Shown here one piece after another: positions 11,423 to 22,500 of a stretch of 64,000 bases of DNA. Source of the stretch: Pseudogymnoascus destructans (taxonomy: Eukaryota > Ascomycota > Leotiomycetes > Thelebolales > Thelebolaceae). Each line of letters begins with the position of its first letter. Positions within the stretch are counted from its first letter, which is position 1. The DNA lies in the NCBI RefSeq assembly GCF_001641265.1, contig NW_020167536.1, positions 248,001 through 312,000 on the forward strand. The letters run 5' to 3'. A program made the position numbers and the translations under genes. The notes under the pieces were generated by a model. The model saw nothing but the letters and a program-made list of their open reading frames with translations. It was not told the DNA's origin and did not search any database.

Positions 11423-13190
11423 GGTATCGGGTGGTGGTGCGGTATCGATGGACTGTTGCTTTTGGATATGAATATTTGCCTGTCACGCAGTGACAGATTG
11501 AATTGTTGTTTGGTTGTTAGAAGTGGAGATGTTTGATGTGATGCAGGGAAGCCGAAACTGGAGGAGATGTCGAGTCCTTATATGCATTTCTCGACAGCGT
11601 GGCAATGGTCATGGCAATGTGTGACTGTTTGAAAGAATGAAGGGCGACTGAAGACCGAGGAATGGGCGGGCGATGTGTGCCATGGATCGTGCTTTGTCGA
11701 TTTCCAACCCATCCTTCAATACGCCCCTCACAGCACAGGTAGTGCACATTCCATCGAGGCAGACACAGATGCTGATCGGCTGCAACATAAAGCAGATACA
11801 GGGAAGCCCCCTAGCGACGAGCAAGGGACATATCAAAAGATCTGCTCGGAGACGCTCTGGAACAACGGCAGGTAGGATGGTAGGTGAGGAGTCGTACTGA
11901 CCCCAAGAGGCCCCTGGGCGCATCAGCATCAAGAAAATCCGACAGGAGCCCGAACAACATTTCTTACAACATACCTCTTTGGACCCGAACAAACGGATAT
12001 CGACAGAACCACACCCTCTATTCAGTAGTGGCGTGCGTCTATGAATGAGCTCTGGGTCGCGGCCCCCTGCACACGAACTCTCCTTGTAGCCCATCAACCG
12101 TAGAACAAGCCCATACAAGCCGAGAGGCATCATGGGACACGTACTCTGCCTTGCAGTGATCGATGCATGATAAAGACTAAAAATGACAAGCTAGGAAAGG
12201 CTCTCATCCACGATCGACCATCGCACGCTATCGAGCGTGGGGGCTTTGTCCCAAGGTTGGCTGGGAGTGTGGTGTGTTGAGGGGTGCGCTAAGCCGGATT
12301 CTTTTGATACCCCGATTAGGAAATTCTGAGGCTAAGCGAGGTTTTTTGGCAGGGCAGTTACCAGATGCACCCGGGGAAGGGACAGAAGGGTCTCAAAGAC
12401 AGGTGATGAGTAGCTTTTTGGCGGTGTGAAGGACGGAATGTAGGGGATTATCGAGGGGAGCTGTCGGCTGTGTTGGGGCTGGAAGTGAGCTGTGGGATAG
12501 GAGGTCAGCGCTGTTCTTGGTACTCGAGGCGATTACCACGGCTTCGTGGAATGAAACGCTGACTTGTTTGAGGCACGAGTAGCCTGTCTTTGGACAGTGG
12601 TCCGACGGGTTTGTGGATGTCGCCGCCGCCTAGAATTCACCAATTGTTGGATGAGGCACAGAAGGCGCATGGAACAGGGGACCTGTCCGGAACAGCTTGT
12701 TCTCTACATCAGCCACCACGCAGGAACCCATCGAGTACCAAACTTCGATAACACTGGGACAAAGGCCGAGTCATGTTGAGTGGTGGGATGAACAGTCGTT
12801 GCGACACGGCGCTGAACAGAAACAGCAGTGTCCTCTGTTTGGGCAACAACACGACTGGGCTGAATAGACAACTTGTTCTCCCGCATCAATAACAGCAACA
12901 CGGAAGGCGGCGTTGAACAGACAAACTTGTTCTCCGCATCAATAACACATTCCCGAGAACGCCTCGAGTACCAGACTTGGAATTCAGCGGGCCAAACGAC
13001 CCCGAGACTCGAGTTTTCTGACTCCTCGACATGTTGGCCAATATTGTGCTCCTTGATTTGTGACTATCTTCAATTCTTTTGTTAGTTCCTGTCTCAAACA
13101 CATGTGAATCCCATCATCAGGTCGCAAGTGCCTGAGTCAACTCAGTAAGGGAAGTCAGGTGGTATGGTGGTTTCGGTGTAGAGAGGAGGC
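11423..13190. other. Long intergenic region, no supported gene
   Basis: About 1.8 kb upstream of the pheromone gene. The longest open frame (minus strand, 11609-12133) has no domain, signal or homology I recognise and a composition typical of chance ORFs. Around 12850-12950 a segment containing ACTTGTTCTCC and CATCAATAACA occurs twice in tandem. Presumably the pheromone promoter lies in the first few hundred bases. Confidence 0.4.
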
Positions 13191-13199
13191 CAACAGCCT

Positions 13200-14370
13200 G
13201 GTTACGTTGACCCCTGGCTGAGCCACCCCGCGTCTCTCCCACACCACACCGGTGACACGGCTGGAGGGGGATAAACTGGATGTTGAGGTTCATTCAGGAA
13301 CAGACCCCCCCTTTCCAGAAGACCTTGTGTTGGGTAAAGGTTTAGTGAGATCCTGCACGAAGGTTCACGCCTCAACCCTTGGGCCATAGACGCCGTTTAT
13401 TCGCCCCCTGCCCCACGGAGAAAACAATAATCCCCCATCCTCTATGACCTTGTGTTGGGAGATCCCGCACGAAGTTCCCGTCTCAATGCCCCTCAATAAT
13501 ACGCTCCATTTAGAATGACCCTGCACTGAGATCCCGCACGAAGATCACCCCCCACCCCTTGGTCAATACACCACTCATCAACCCCTCCACAAAACAAACG
13601 CCAGCCTCGAGAGATCCTGTACACGCAGTTCAGAAAGACCCTGCGGTGAGATCTCGCTGATCGTCCCTCTACCCTCGACCAATACACAACCTGTCACCCC
13701 CTCCAACAATAAACGCCAGCCCTGGGAGCACCTACACACGGTGCACGTCTCAATAACTCCCATCCGTTTAGCAAAACCTTGCATTGAGATCCCGCACGAA
13801 GGTCGGGACTCCAACAGAATCCCTTTTCTGTATGACCCTGCGTTGGGAGGCTGAGTGAGATGGTGCAGGAAGTTCATGCCTCGGCTTTTGATCTAGATTT
13901 TTGGCCCTTGATCCTTGGTCTGTAGAGACTGTTTGATATCATTTGATACAGATACCGCTAGTCTTGGAGAATGCTGTATCGAGTTCACGTCTCAACAGAA
14001 CCCCTTTTTCTCTAAGACCTCGCGTTGGAAGGTTGAGTGAGATCCCGCACGAAGTTCACACCTTAGCCCTTGATCCATACAACACTGTTGTAATCACCAG
14101 AACGCAGGAAACCGCAGCCTTGAGAGATCCTGCACGCAGTTCACGTCTCGACAGAACCTCCTTTACTGAAAGCCCCTGCCTTGGCAGATTCTTCACGACG
14201 TTCACGCCATCGTCCTTGATCAATGGACTCTTGATTCATAATTACCACTTGCCATACCCCCATTGAGGAAGCGCAGACTCTGAGAGATCCTACGCAAAGT
14301 TCACACCACTCCCTTGATCCACGAATACAATTTCGTATCACCTGACGCAGGAAACGCCGGCCTTGAATAT
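13200..14370. repeat. Degenerate tandem array with the recurring motif GAGATCCCGCACGAAG
   Basis: Roughly ten imperfect units are visible, each containing a version of GAGATCCYGCACGAAG followed by TTCACGYCTC and often CCCTTGATCCA. Examples lie near 13350, 13450, 13530, 13610, 13790, 13860, 14040, 14130 and 14290. Spacing varies (about 70-180 bp), so this is an old, diverged array and not a clean satellite. Many short frames inside are not protein-like. Confidence 0.6.
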
Positions 14371-14448
14371 TACTCCATAAGCGCTCTTCTACCTTGGCAC
14401 CTCTATAGTACAAGGCAACATAGTTCCTCCCCCCCTCAACCCATCCCT

Positions 14449-15504
14449 CTACTCCTCCATCTTATCCCCTTCCTCCCCATCCTTCTTCTCCTCATCCTTC
14501 TTCTCCTCATCCTCATCCTCCCCCTCCAGCGCCTCCTTCGCCGCCTTCTCCGCCTCCGCCAACAACTCCCTCGGCACCTCCTCATGCCTCCCCTTCGTCG
14601 GCCCATCCAACGCACTAATCCACGTCATCTCAAGCTCAAACTCCTTATCCTTATTCTCCTCATGTGCCACATAGATAATCCTCGCCGCCTCCTTGACTCC
14701 CTCTGCCAAACTCAGCCCACCACCCGCAAGATCAAGCTTCTCCAGCTCAGCCTTCGCGCTCTGCCGTCCCTTCCCCGTAGCAGCACCGTAGTACCCCCAG
14801 TACTGTCCGCTGGGTTCAATCATGTACAGCGCGGGTCCGCCGTACGTCTTTCCCTCTGTCTTGCCGCCGGCGCCGGAGGCGGGACCGTTGCCGACTTGCC
14901 CGTCGACGGGGAGCTCGACTTCGGAGTCCCACCCGCCCAGGATGGCGGTGATGCCGAAGGGGCGCACGGAGGAGTACAGGGTGTAGGCTTGGAGGTAGCC
15001 GCCCATGCGGCTGGCGAGGTCGGCGGTCGAGATGGGCGCCTTGTAGACTTCGCGCCAGGAGGCCGCTTCGTCGCGGGCGCGCGACGTGAAGTGGCGTCCG
15101 TCGGGTACTAAGCCTGATGAGACCTGAGGGGGGAGGGGGTTAGTATATGTATTTCTCCAAATGGGGTTGTAAAGTGTGTGAAGGGGACATACAGCCCCCA
15201 TGTGTCTATCAATGGTGGCGATGCGTTTGTTGGCTTCTGGCTTCAGCAGCTTGGATGTGACGAGCTTCTCGACGGCGAGGACGACGCCGTCCTTGCAGCG
15301 GACGCCGATGGAGGTGCCGCCATTCTCGACAGCCTTGACGGCATATTCGACCTGGAAGTTGCGGCCGTCGGGGGAGAAGACGGAGTTCTGGAGATCATAA
15401 CCCGTCCCTATCGAGGTCTGGCAGCTTCAGGTCAGTATATATCATCGTGGCATGGGGTTGCGGGAAGCTAGGGTGAAGGGCGGTGGGGAGGGCTGGCTGA
15501 CCAT
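14449..15504 (-). CDS. PRE10: 20S proteasome subunit alpha7 (Pre10/PSMA3 type)
   Basis: Three exons: 15502-15504 (the ATG alone), 15193-15417 and 14449-15123, giving 300 residues. The second exon opens TSIGTGYDLQNSVFSPDGR, the alpha-subunit N-terminal signature, and continues FQVEYAVKAVENGGTSIG; the third holds YTLYSSVRPFG and PSGQYWGYYGAATGKGRQ. The TSIGTGYDL start and the highly acidic C-terminal tail (from about 275, with runs of Glu, Asp and Lys) identify the alpha7 subunit. It sits in the outer rings of the 20S core and helps form the gate. All junctions are GT..AG and phase 0 to 0. The single-codon first exon is unusual; the alternative, an unspliced start elsewhere, would lose the conserved N-terminus because no in-frame ATG precedes TSIG in exon 2. 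Confidence 0.94.
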
Positions 15505-16319
15505 GATGTGCAAATGGTGGGGGGGAGGAGTAGATCTGCTTGTGGGTTGTGGATTGTGATGATTGAGTGAATTAGAAGGAGTGTAGTTGTTTTGAGTGAG
15601 GTCGGGTTTGGAGGAGGTGAGCTTCTCTTTGGAGCTTCAGGCAACACAACTCGATGCGCGTTGGCCAGTGCGCTAGATCTTAGTTGGACTAGCGCAGCCT
15701 TGTCGAGCTCTGTGGCTGGTGAGATGAGGCTGAGGTTGAGGCGAGGCTCGGGGTGTGAATCACGTGACGATGATATATGTTATACGCATATAAAAGTATA
15801 ATATTATGAATGTGCACAATAGAGCAACTTAGTCTACACTTAGTCTACATAACTTTCTAGTTTCATCCTTAATCCTTGAGCAATGAGGAGTTGGACCGCT
15901 AATGCCTATGAATTGCTGGCCTATCCTGCCCAACCATCCCTGAACGTCTAATATATAATCTCCCAACCCAACCCTCCTCCCTCCAAAACTCTTCTCTTCC
16001 TCCTTAATACATCTCAACCAACAGTTCTTCTTTGCTTCCCTCCCCGTCGCAAATACTCTCAACTATATAGCATAGTCAAAATACAAAAAGAAACCCAAAA
16101 AAGAAAACAAGAAATCTTGCTCCGTTCCAAAGTCCGCTGCGCTCAGCTCTTTGCGTCTCCTCATCACTTGCACACACATCTAACATTCAGATCTCTCTCC
16201 TCGCTCTTCTACTCCCTCACCAAGCAAGTCTGCACACACCCCCCGCTTCTCACCACCCACAAGGTCAGCACCAAACCCTCCCCGCACACCTACTGACCCC
16301 CCCTCACAGTCTCGCCACC
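15505..16319. promoter_or_regulatory. Divergent intergenic region between PRE10 and the Ala/Pro-rich gene
   Basis: 815 bp. The end near 16170-16319 is strongly C/T-rich on the plus strand, common just upstream of fungal starts. No gene recognised. The plus-strand frame near 15592 is short and without features. Confidence 0.35.
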
Positions 16320-17228
16320 ATGGCAGCAACCCAAGAAGAGCTCTCCGCCCTCTTCTCCCGTACCCTCTCCTTCCAACCCCCCGCTCCCGCCCCCGCTCCC
16401 GCCCCCGCCCCCGCCCCCGCCCCCGCCCCCGCACCCGCGCCAATCCACCAAACCACCCCTCCCACCGAAGCAATCACCTACTCCATAACGCAACACTACC
16501 ACCACTCCTCTCACATCACCTCTCAACCCGCCCCCACCCCTACCCCCGCCGCACCCACCACCGACGCCCACACAACCTCCATCATCCTCTCCCGCCACGG
16601 CGTCGACGCCACCTCCCTCTTCCCCTCCCAACTCGCGCTCTTCCAATCCGCCGAGCCAGCACAACAAATGCGTCTCGTCGAACTCTGGCGCATCTCCCCC
16701 CCAACCTACGGCGGACACGCCCTCGCGTCCGAACAGCCTCAGTGGCCTGCTACGAGCGTCGCGCAGGAGGAGGCAGCGGCGCAGGCGAGGTATGAGCGCG
16801 CTATGCTGGAGGAGAGGGCTGCGAGGCACCAGGAGGGGGGGGGGGATGATGTCATGAGTGATGGGGAGGCGAGTAATACGCCTCTCACTCCTATTCTCGG
16901 CGGGGGAGATGGACGTGGTGGGGGTGCGGTGGAGCCGTATATGACGTCGGGATACGAGGCGTTGGCGGCGAGGGAGTATGAGATTTCGGCGCAGCAGCCG
17001 GCGAAGGACGCGTATTCGCATTTTGGAACTGCGATGGGGAATGCGCCAGCGGTGGCGGCGTATAGTAGGGCGACAGATCCAGTGTATGCGGGTGTGGCAG
17101 GGGCTGGGTGGGCGACTAGGGGGGAGCAGGAGCAGAGGGCCGCGATGGAGGATGCGTATGGGGGGTTTGTGCAGAGGGGGTATGGGGGGGTGTGTTTTGG
17201 GTATACGGGGGATCAGGAGATGTTGTAG
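16320..17228 (+). CDS. Hypothetical Ala/Pro-rich protein
   Basis: A single exon of 302 residues starting at an ATG in good context (CCACCATGG). Residues about 20-40 form a perfect Pro-Ala dipeptide run, followed by a His/Thr/Pro-rich stretch. A more ordered part (about 75-130) contains IILSRHGVDATSLFPSQLALF and QQMRLVELWRISPP. The C-terminal half is Ala/Gly/Tyr-rich with repeated acidic turns. No signal peptide, membrane segment or known domain was recognised. The LVELWRISPP region suggests a lineage-specific conserved fungal protein. Base use shifts from C-rich at the 5' end to G-rich at the 3' end, as in the kinase gene. Function unknown. Confidence 0.7.
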   Translation: MAATQEELSALFSRTLSFQPPAPAPAPAPAPAPAPAPAPAPIHQTTPPTEAITYSITQHYHHSSHITSQPAPTPTPAAPTTDAHTTSIILSRHGVDATSLFPSQLALFQSAEPAQQMRLVELWRISPPTYGGHALASEQPQWPATSVAQEEAAAQARYERAMLEERAARHQEGGGDDVMSDGEASNTPLTPILGGGDGRGGGAVEPYMTSGYEALAAREYEISAQQPAKDAYSHFGTAMGNAPAVAAYSRATDPVYAGVAGAGWATRGEQEQRAAMEDAYGGFVQRGYGGVCFGYTGDQEML

Positions 17229-17780
17229 GGGGCTTTAGGGGTATTTTGTTATTCAAGGGGTGGGGTGTGGGGGGCCATTTGGCACATATTGCGTTGTGGT
17301 GTGGTGTGGCATGTACGAGAGGAGATGGGGGCCGGTGAAGGGATAAGGGGTATACTATATGTTCTCCGTCGGGGTCAGGTTATTTGTTTCCTTGCGTTCT
17401 AGTCAGCTTTACAGCTTTACCTCCCTCTATGTTATTTGCTTGCTTTTGCTATTTGGTTCTTTTAAGGAGTCAATTTGCTGGGGACCGTTTGTTATTCGGC
17501 CCGAGGTACGTCGTCTCCCTCCTTTGCTCCCAAACTATAACCATGCCCCGGTCCCCCAAACAACCCTCGTCTTTCTTCTTTCCTTAGGTAGACTATGCAT
17601 TTACGTGTAGGAGTTGGGGGTTATTTATTCTCAATATTTATTTTTAATGAGAGTTTTCCAATAACGTATTTCACAAGCAAGTCGGACACACAAGCAGGTC
17701 GGACACAAAAACACCAAAATCCGAGTATTACTACTATTACACTACCACCACCCTACATAATGACCCTTATTCAATTATAA
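17229..17780. other. Intergenic, T-rich
   Basis: About 550 bp after the Ala/Pro-rich gene. G-rich at the 5' end (3' UTR), then T-rich. No coding feature supported. Confidence 0.35.
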
Positions 17781-17784
17781 TTGA

Positions 17785-18440
17785 TTCCTAGCGCCTCTCG
17801 CACGTACGGGCATTATGCCCTATAGTGCCACATACCCCATAGCGCCGCTGTCGGCCTGTAGAACCCACCCGCTAAGTGGTCTTACTTGCCACCTCTGTAC
17901 GGACTTGAGCATTAACCTCAGCACTCTAAAGGATATCCTCTACGTTTCGTACAGGCTTCCCCCTTGCATTATACGCCTCTTACGCTTCCTTTCCCTCCTC
18001 TTTTCCTGTTCATTTGCTGCTTGTAGAGCCTTAACTTCTGCCTTAAGTAGAACAGCAGAATGCATCATAACTTGCGCCCCCTTAACAAGGTAGTTAAATA
18101 GCATCATTAATTAAGGTAGGAGCAGTTCTTAATATGCTCTGTTTGAAAATCAAGCACCCTTATAGTTTAAGGAGACTTTGAAGTCTAATTGTTACTCTGA
18201 ACTATTAGAGGAGTGAGGAGTTCTTAAGTATAGATTTAAGTAAGAGAGGACATTCTACAGCTTATACAGAACTAGTCATATAGCTTAGAATCCGCTCTTG
18301 ATGTTCTACTTTATAAGCGTACATTTAAATGCTTCTTTAAATGCAAAGAGGAACTTAAGCTTTATAATATGGTTGAGCCTGTTCTATATGAAGGTTTCAA
18401 TCTGACGTCTATACGAAAGCTTTGGTAGAGCAAAGTAGCT
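17785..18440 (-). pseudogene. Pogo/Fot1-like DDE transposase relic, C-terminal part, with many stops
   Basis: Reading the minus strand gives pieces of a Fot1/pogo transposase C-terminus: AEVKALQAANEQEKRRERKR with RRIMQGGSL (about 17950-18060), then RQRRYGVCGTIGHNARTCERR-like sequence with the CX2CX4HX4C-like tail (about 17790-17870). Upstream, 18120-18440 is an inverted copy of 48030-48350, which codes the end of the DDE domain. In-frame stops fall where the family has Gln (for example LQS and TQR positions read as TAG), consistent with C-to-T change at CpA, the target of repeat-induced point mutation. A frame slip is also needed. Termini and target duplications were not found. Confidence 0.75.
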
Positions 18441-18449
18441 AAAATTAAG

Positions 18450-19568
18450 TAGCTAAAGAATATACAAGGAGTGTAGTAGCATATAGAGGGTGATTATCTT
18501 CTGTTCTATGTAGCAGTGTTGAAATTAAGTAGAGAGGTAGCTCTTATGTCTATTAAGAATAAGAAGGCGATAGGTTCTAATTGTGCGAGTGCTTGTATGT
18601 TAATCAATGTGTTAAATCTACTTATACCTAGTTGAATTTGAAGTCTACCTATTCTCACTTAGTATAATAACCTAATCATCTAGTAATCCTAAGTCCTCAT
18701 ACTAAGCAGAGAGGTGATTCTACCGTAGACGGCTCGAGCAAGAGCAGACAGCGGCGTGAACGGGCGTTAAACGGATTTTTTTTTGTAGTTCCGAGGTTGG
18801 AAGAATAAATGGAGGGGCTGAGGACAAATATCTATGTTATGGTATAGGCGTTATAGGTAGTTTATATATCTCTGATTTATATTCCATAACAAAATCATTT
18901 GCACACCTCCATTCTTTCGACTACAAGGAGATAGTCTTCATCACAAACGTCGACAGGTTTTGCCTTAACGAATCCCCCCCCTAGCACTTCTCAGAACCCC
19001 GCAATATACCAAGGGGTGGTACTAGGGCAATAAAACCCAAAACAAATAGGGAAGGAACGATCTAGGTAGATCAGTTACCAGATATGTGTTTTTTGAACCA
19101 TTCCTTCCTATCCCATAAAACCACCTAATATGCTTCCCCGAGGGAAGGAACGACCTAGGTAGATCAGTTACCAGATACATATTTACAGGACTATTCCATC
19201 CTATCCCGTAAAACCGCCCAAATATGCTTCCCTTCCTTCCCCTTTCCGCCTCTCCCCACCAAACATAATACATACACATAATACCACATCACACAACATC
19301 ATACCATAAAGTCGATAAATAACCTCAATGGATAGAACAAATAAATCTTCTACGTGTATATACCCCTCCTCCACTCCTCCCCGGCCTCATAAAAACCATC
19401 ACCCACCACGCTACGCCAAACAAAAACAAATAAAGACGCCTAACCCCCCCCTCCCCCCTTTTGAACCCCCCCCTAAATAAATCTCAAAAAAAATAAAAAA
19501 ACATCCAACCACCAAACCACCCCGCCAAAAAAGCTAAAGAATTTCCAAAAAATAACAGGACAACGGGT
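18450..19568. repeat. AT-rich relic sequence and a two-unit tandem repeat (about 19047-19226)
   Basis: 18450-18720 is AT-rich and probably the rest of the decayed pogo-like element, without readable protein. At about 19047-19226 a ~90-bp unit (GGAAGGAACGAYCTAGGTAG to ATATGCTTCCC) is present twice with roughly 15-20% difference. 19440-19568 is the C/A-rich 3' flank of the zinc-finger gene. Confidence 0.5.
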
Positions 19569-22500
19569 TTACATCCCCCCATAATACTCATCCGCATACC
19601 CCCCCTGGTGTCCCATCTGTCCCTGTCCCTGTCCCATCTGCCCTCCCACCATGCCCCCCATCTGTCCTCCAAACCCTCCCTGCCCCCCCTGCTGCTGATG
19701 CACCCCCCCGGCCGAACTCCCCACACTATATGGACTCGTCCCCCCCTGCCCCTGCCCAGGTACTAGGCCCTGCATCTGTAACTGCAACCCCCCCTGCTGC
19801 GCCATCTGCCTCCCCCCACTCCCACTCCTATCCCTCACCATCCCCATCCCCGCCACCACTAGTCCCTCGACTCCCAGTCCGCTGCCGCCGCCATTAAACC
19901 CACCACCGCCAAGACCCCGCGACGTCGTCGAAGAAGCGCTACTAAACGGACTAGTCTGCTCTGTCTTCATCTGTTGCCCTCCCGCCGAGAAGGGAAGTCC
20001 ATTATGCGACATCCCCGCAGACCCTCCCCCCGGCACACCAACACCGAGGCCAAACCCATCGCCCATCCCCGCCCCGCCATACTCAGCGGTAGGGATGTAG
20101 GGTTCGGGTGTCAAATTCTGCTGCTGTGGGACGAAACCGAATCCCTGTCCCGACGTCGATGAGATATCCGACGCGGAGGTGTATGCGTAGCCACCCCCCG
20201 GGGTGACGGAGTGTGGGCTATACGACGGGAATCCGGATTGGTCGACAAGCGGCGTGTGTTCGAGGGGCGTGAGACCATTGTACGTGGTCGCTGAGCGGAG
20301 GAGGTCGGCTTGCTGCTGTTGGTGCTGTTGGTGCTGTTGTTGCATATGCTGCTGCTGCATATGGTGATGTGCCTGCATCCCCGCATTGTCACCATACGGA
20401 TACCCCCCGGCGCCCATGCCCCCAAACTGCTGCTGCTGCTGAGCAGGGTTCGGGAACATCCTATCGCCGCCGTAATCAGTCATCCCTCTTACGCTATTCT
20501 GCGGGAACCCAGCCATACCAGGCGGGAAGTGTGCGAAAGGCGGCGAGATGCCCTGGCCGTGGTAGAGGTTATTCCCCGCTGGCCCGCCAGATTGCGGACC
20601 CGTCGGAGTGAGCGGGTGGTGGTTGCGCACCGGCAGCGCCTCGACGGGGGAGATGATGGTGTTGGCATCTACGGTCCTCTGGTCGACAAGGCGCAGCACG
20701 GGGAGGGATAGCTGCTCCATGTGCTTCCCCAGATGCACCGTGAGTTTCTTCCAGCTGGCGAAGACGCGGCCGCAGAATTTACACGGTTCGTCGATGGGCC
20801 GCACGGAGGTCTCGTGGTGGCACTCGGCGACTCGCGCCCAGACTTCCTCTTCCACGCCGGTAGCGCGCCGGATGGCAGACTTGGACTTAGTCTTTGGCTC
20901 AGGGAGCTTGTGCTCGCGCACGAGATGCTGCAGGAAGTTGTCCTTCCGGAAGCACTTGTGGTTGCAGTCTTCGATTTGGCACGTCCACCACTCTAGGTGT
21001 CGATGTCGCTCGTTCTCGTGCCTCACCCAGTCCGCCTTGCGCTTGAACGACTTGGGTTCGTGGCACGACGGGTAGGTGCACGTGAAGGGCTGCACGTCTT
21101 CGTGGACGTGCTTCGTCCAGTCCGACGGCTTCTGGAACTTCTTCACCTTGAAGCAAAGCTGGCACTCGAATTCGGCCGGGAGCGAGACAGCGGGCGGTTT
21201 GGGCACGCCGTCAGGGAAGCTCTCCGCCCCGAGCGCATTCTCGGGGTTCGAGTCTGACCCGTCGCCGTCGATAGGTAGGGCCTTGTTTGCTCCCGCGCGG
21301 CCCTTCGTCTTGGCCTCGTAGTACTTCGTCGCGCCGCCCATAGACAGGCAGAACTCTGAAGCATTGCAGGCACGGTCGCTGATAGCGCCCTGGTGCTTGA
21401 TGCGCCACCCGAGCAGGCACTTATACCGCACCATCTGCTGGTGCGCCAGGCGGTCCACCAGGTACCCTGGCTCCATCATCGGGTTAAGCTTGCGCACATG
21501 GTCGCGGAAGCCGTCCATCGTAGCTACGATTGGGGTATCAAGGTCAAACTGCAAGTCGCCATCGTCGGCAAGGTCGTCATCATCATCATCAGCATCCAAA
21601 TCCATATCGCTCACATCATGCATCGGCTGGTCGTCAATTAACCCATACCCCTCATCGCCATCAATCGGCGGCGAGCTGAGAGTAGGCACCGGTGGACCGC
21701 CCATCTTCATCCACTGGCCTGCTATACCCGTCAGCCCAGCCTCCGTGCCGAGCTCACTCTTACTCCTACTGCGTCGGATGGCATTGCCCACGCCAGTGAA
21801 GAAACCCCCGACCGAGTTCGTGCTGCCTACCGACGCACGCCGGCTATGGCCATCCCCTGGCGTCAACTCCCTCCCAAAACTCGTAGTCAGGCGCGGCGAC
21901 TGCGGCCGTACCCTGGTGCCGCTAGGTGACCGAGGTGGCGCGAGTGTACTGGTGGTGTTATTCTCCTTCTTGCCTAGTGGCGACGCAGGAGGGCGCCCAC
22001 GGTCGACAGCGTCGATATTCCGGTTGCGCTTCAGCTTCCCGGACTCGCCGACGCTCTTCTTCCGCACGACGTTCCCAAAAGCATTGTTTATCGTGGTCAG
22101 GATGCCGGGCTTCTTCTCGTTCCCCTTGCCGAAGGACAGGCGCTTCAGCAAGCCCCCGCTCGTGATAGCCTCGATCTCCTTGACGCTCGGTGCACTGAGG
22201 CGACGCCGTCGAGTGCCCCACGTCGCGGAGCGCGAGATGATGGAAAATGTGTCCGCTGCTGCGTTCCACTTCTCCATCATCTCCTTCGCCGTGGGGCCCT
22301 TTCCTTCAATCGACGGGCTTACAATATTCGGGAAAGTTGCCGCATCACTAAAGTGCCGCGACTGCTGCATCAGCACCACATCCTCATCCGTGATATTAGA
22401 TGCCCCCTTATTGAAGTAGGTCTGCCCATCCTGCAGCCTGTTCTCGCGAATGCTCGCTGTCGGCGACACTGGCCTTATATTGTCCTCCTCTGCCTCGGCG

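Noticed and set aside
11609..12133. 174-codon minus-strand frame upstream of the pheromone gene.
   Set aside because: No domain, no signal, irregular composition and no supporting splice pattern.
13200..14370. Degenerate array considered as a CRISPR-like or satellite array.
   Set aside because: Repeats are imperfect, unevenly spaced and the genome is fungal.
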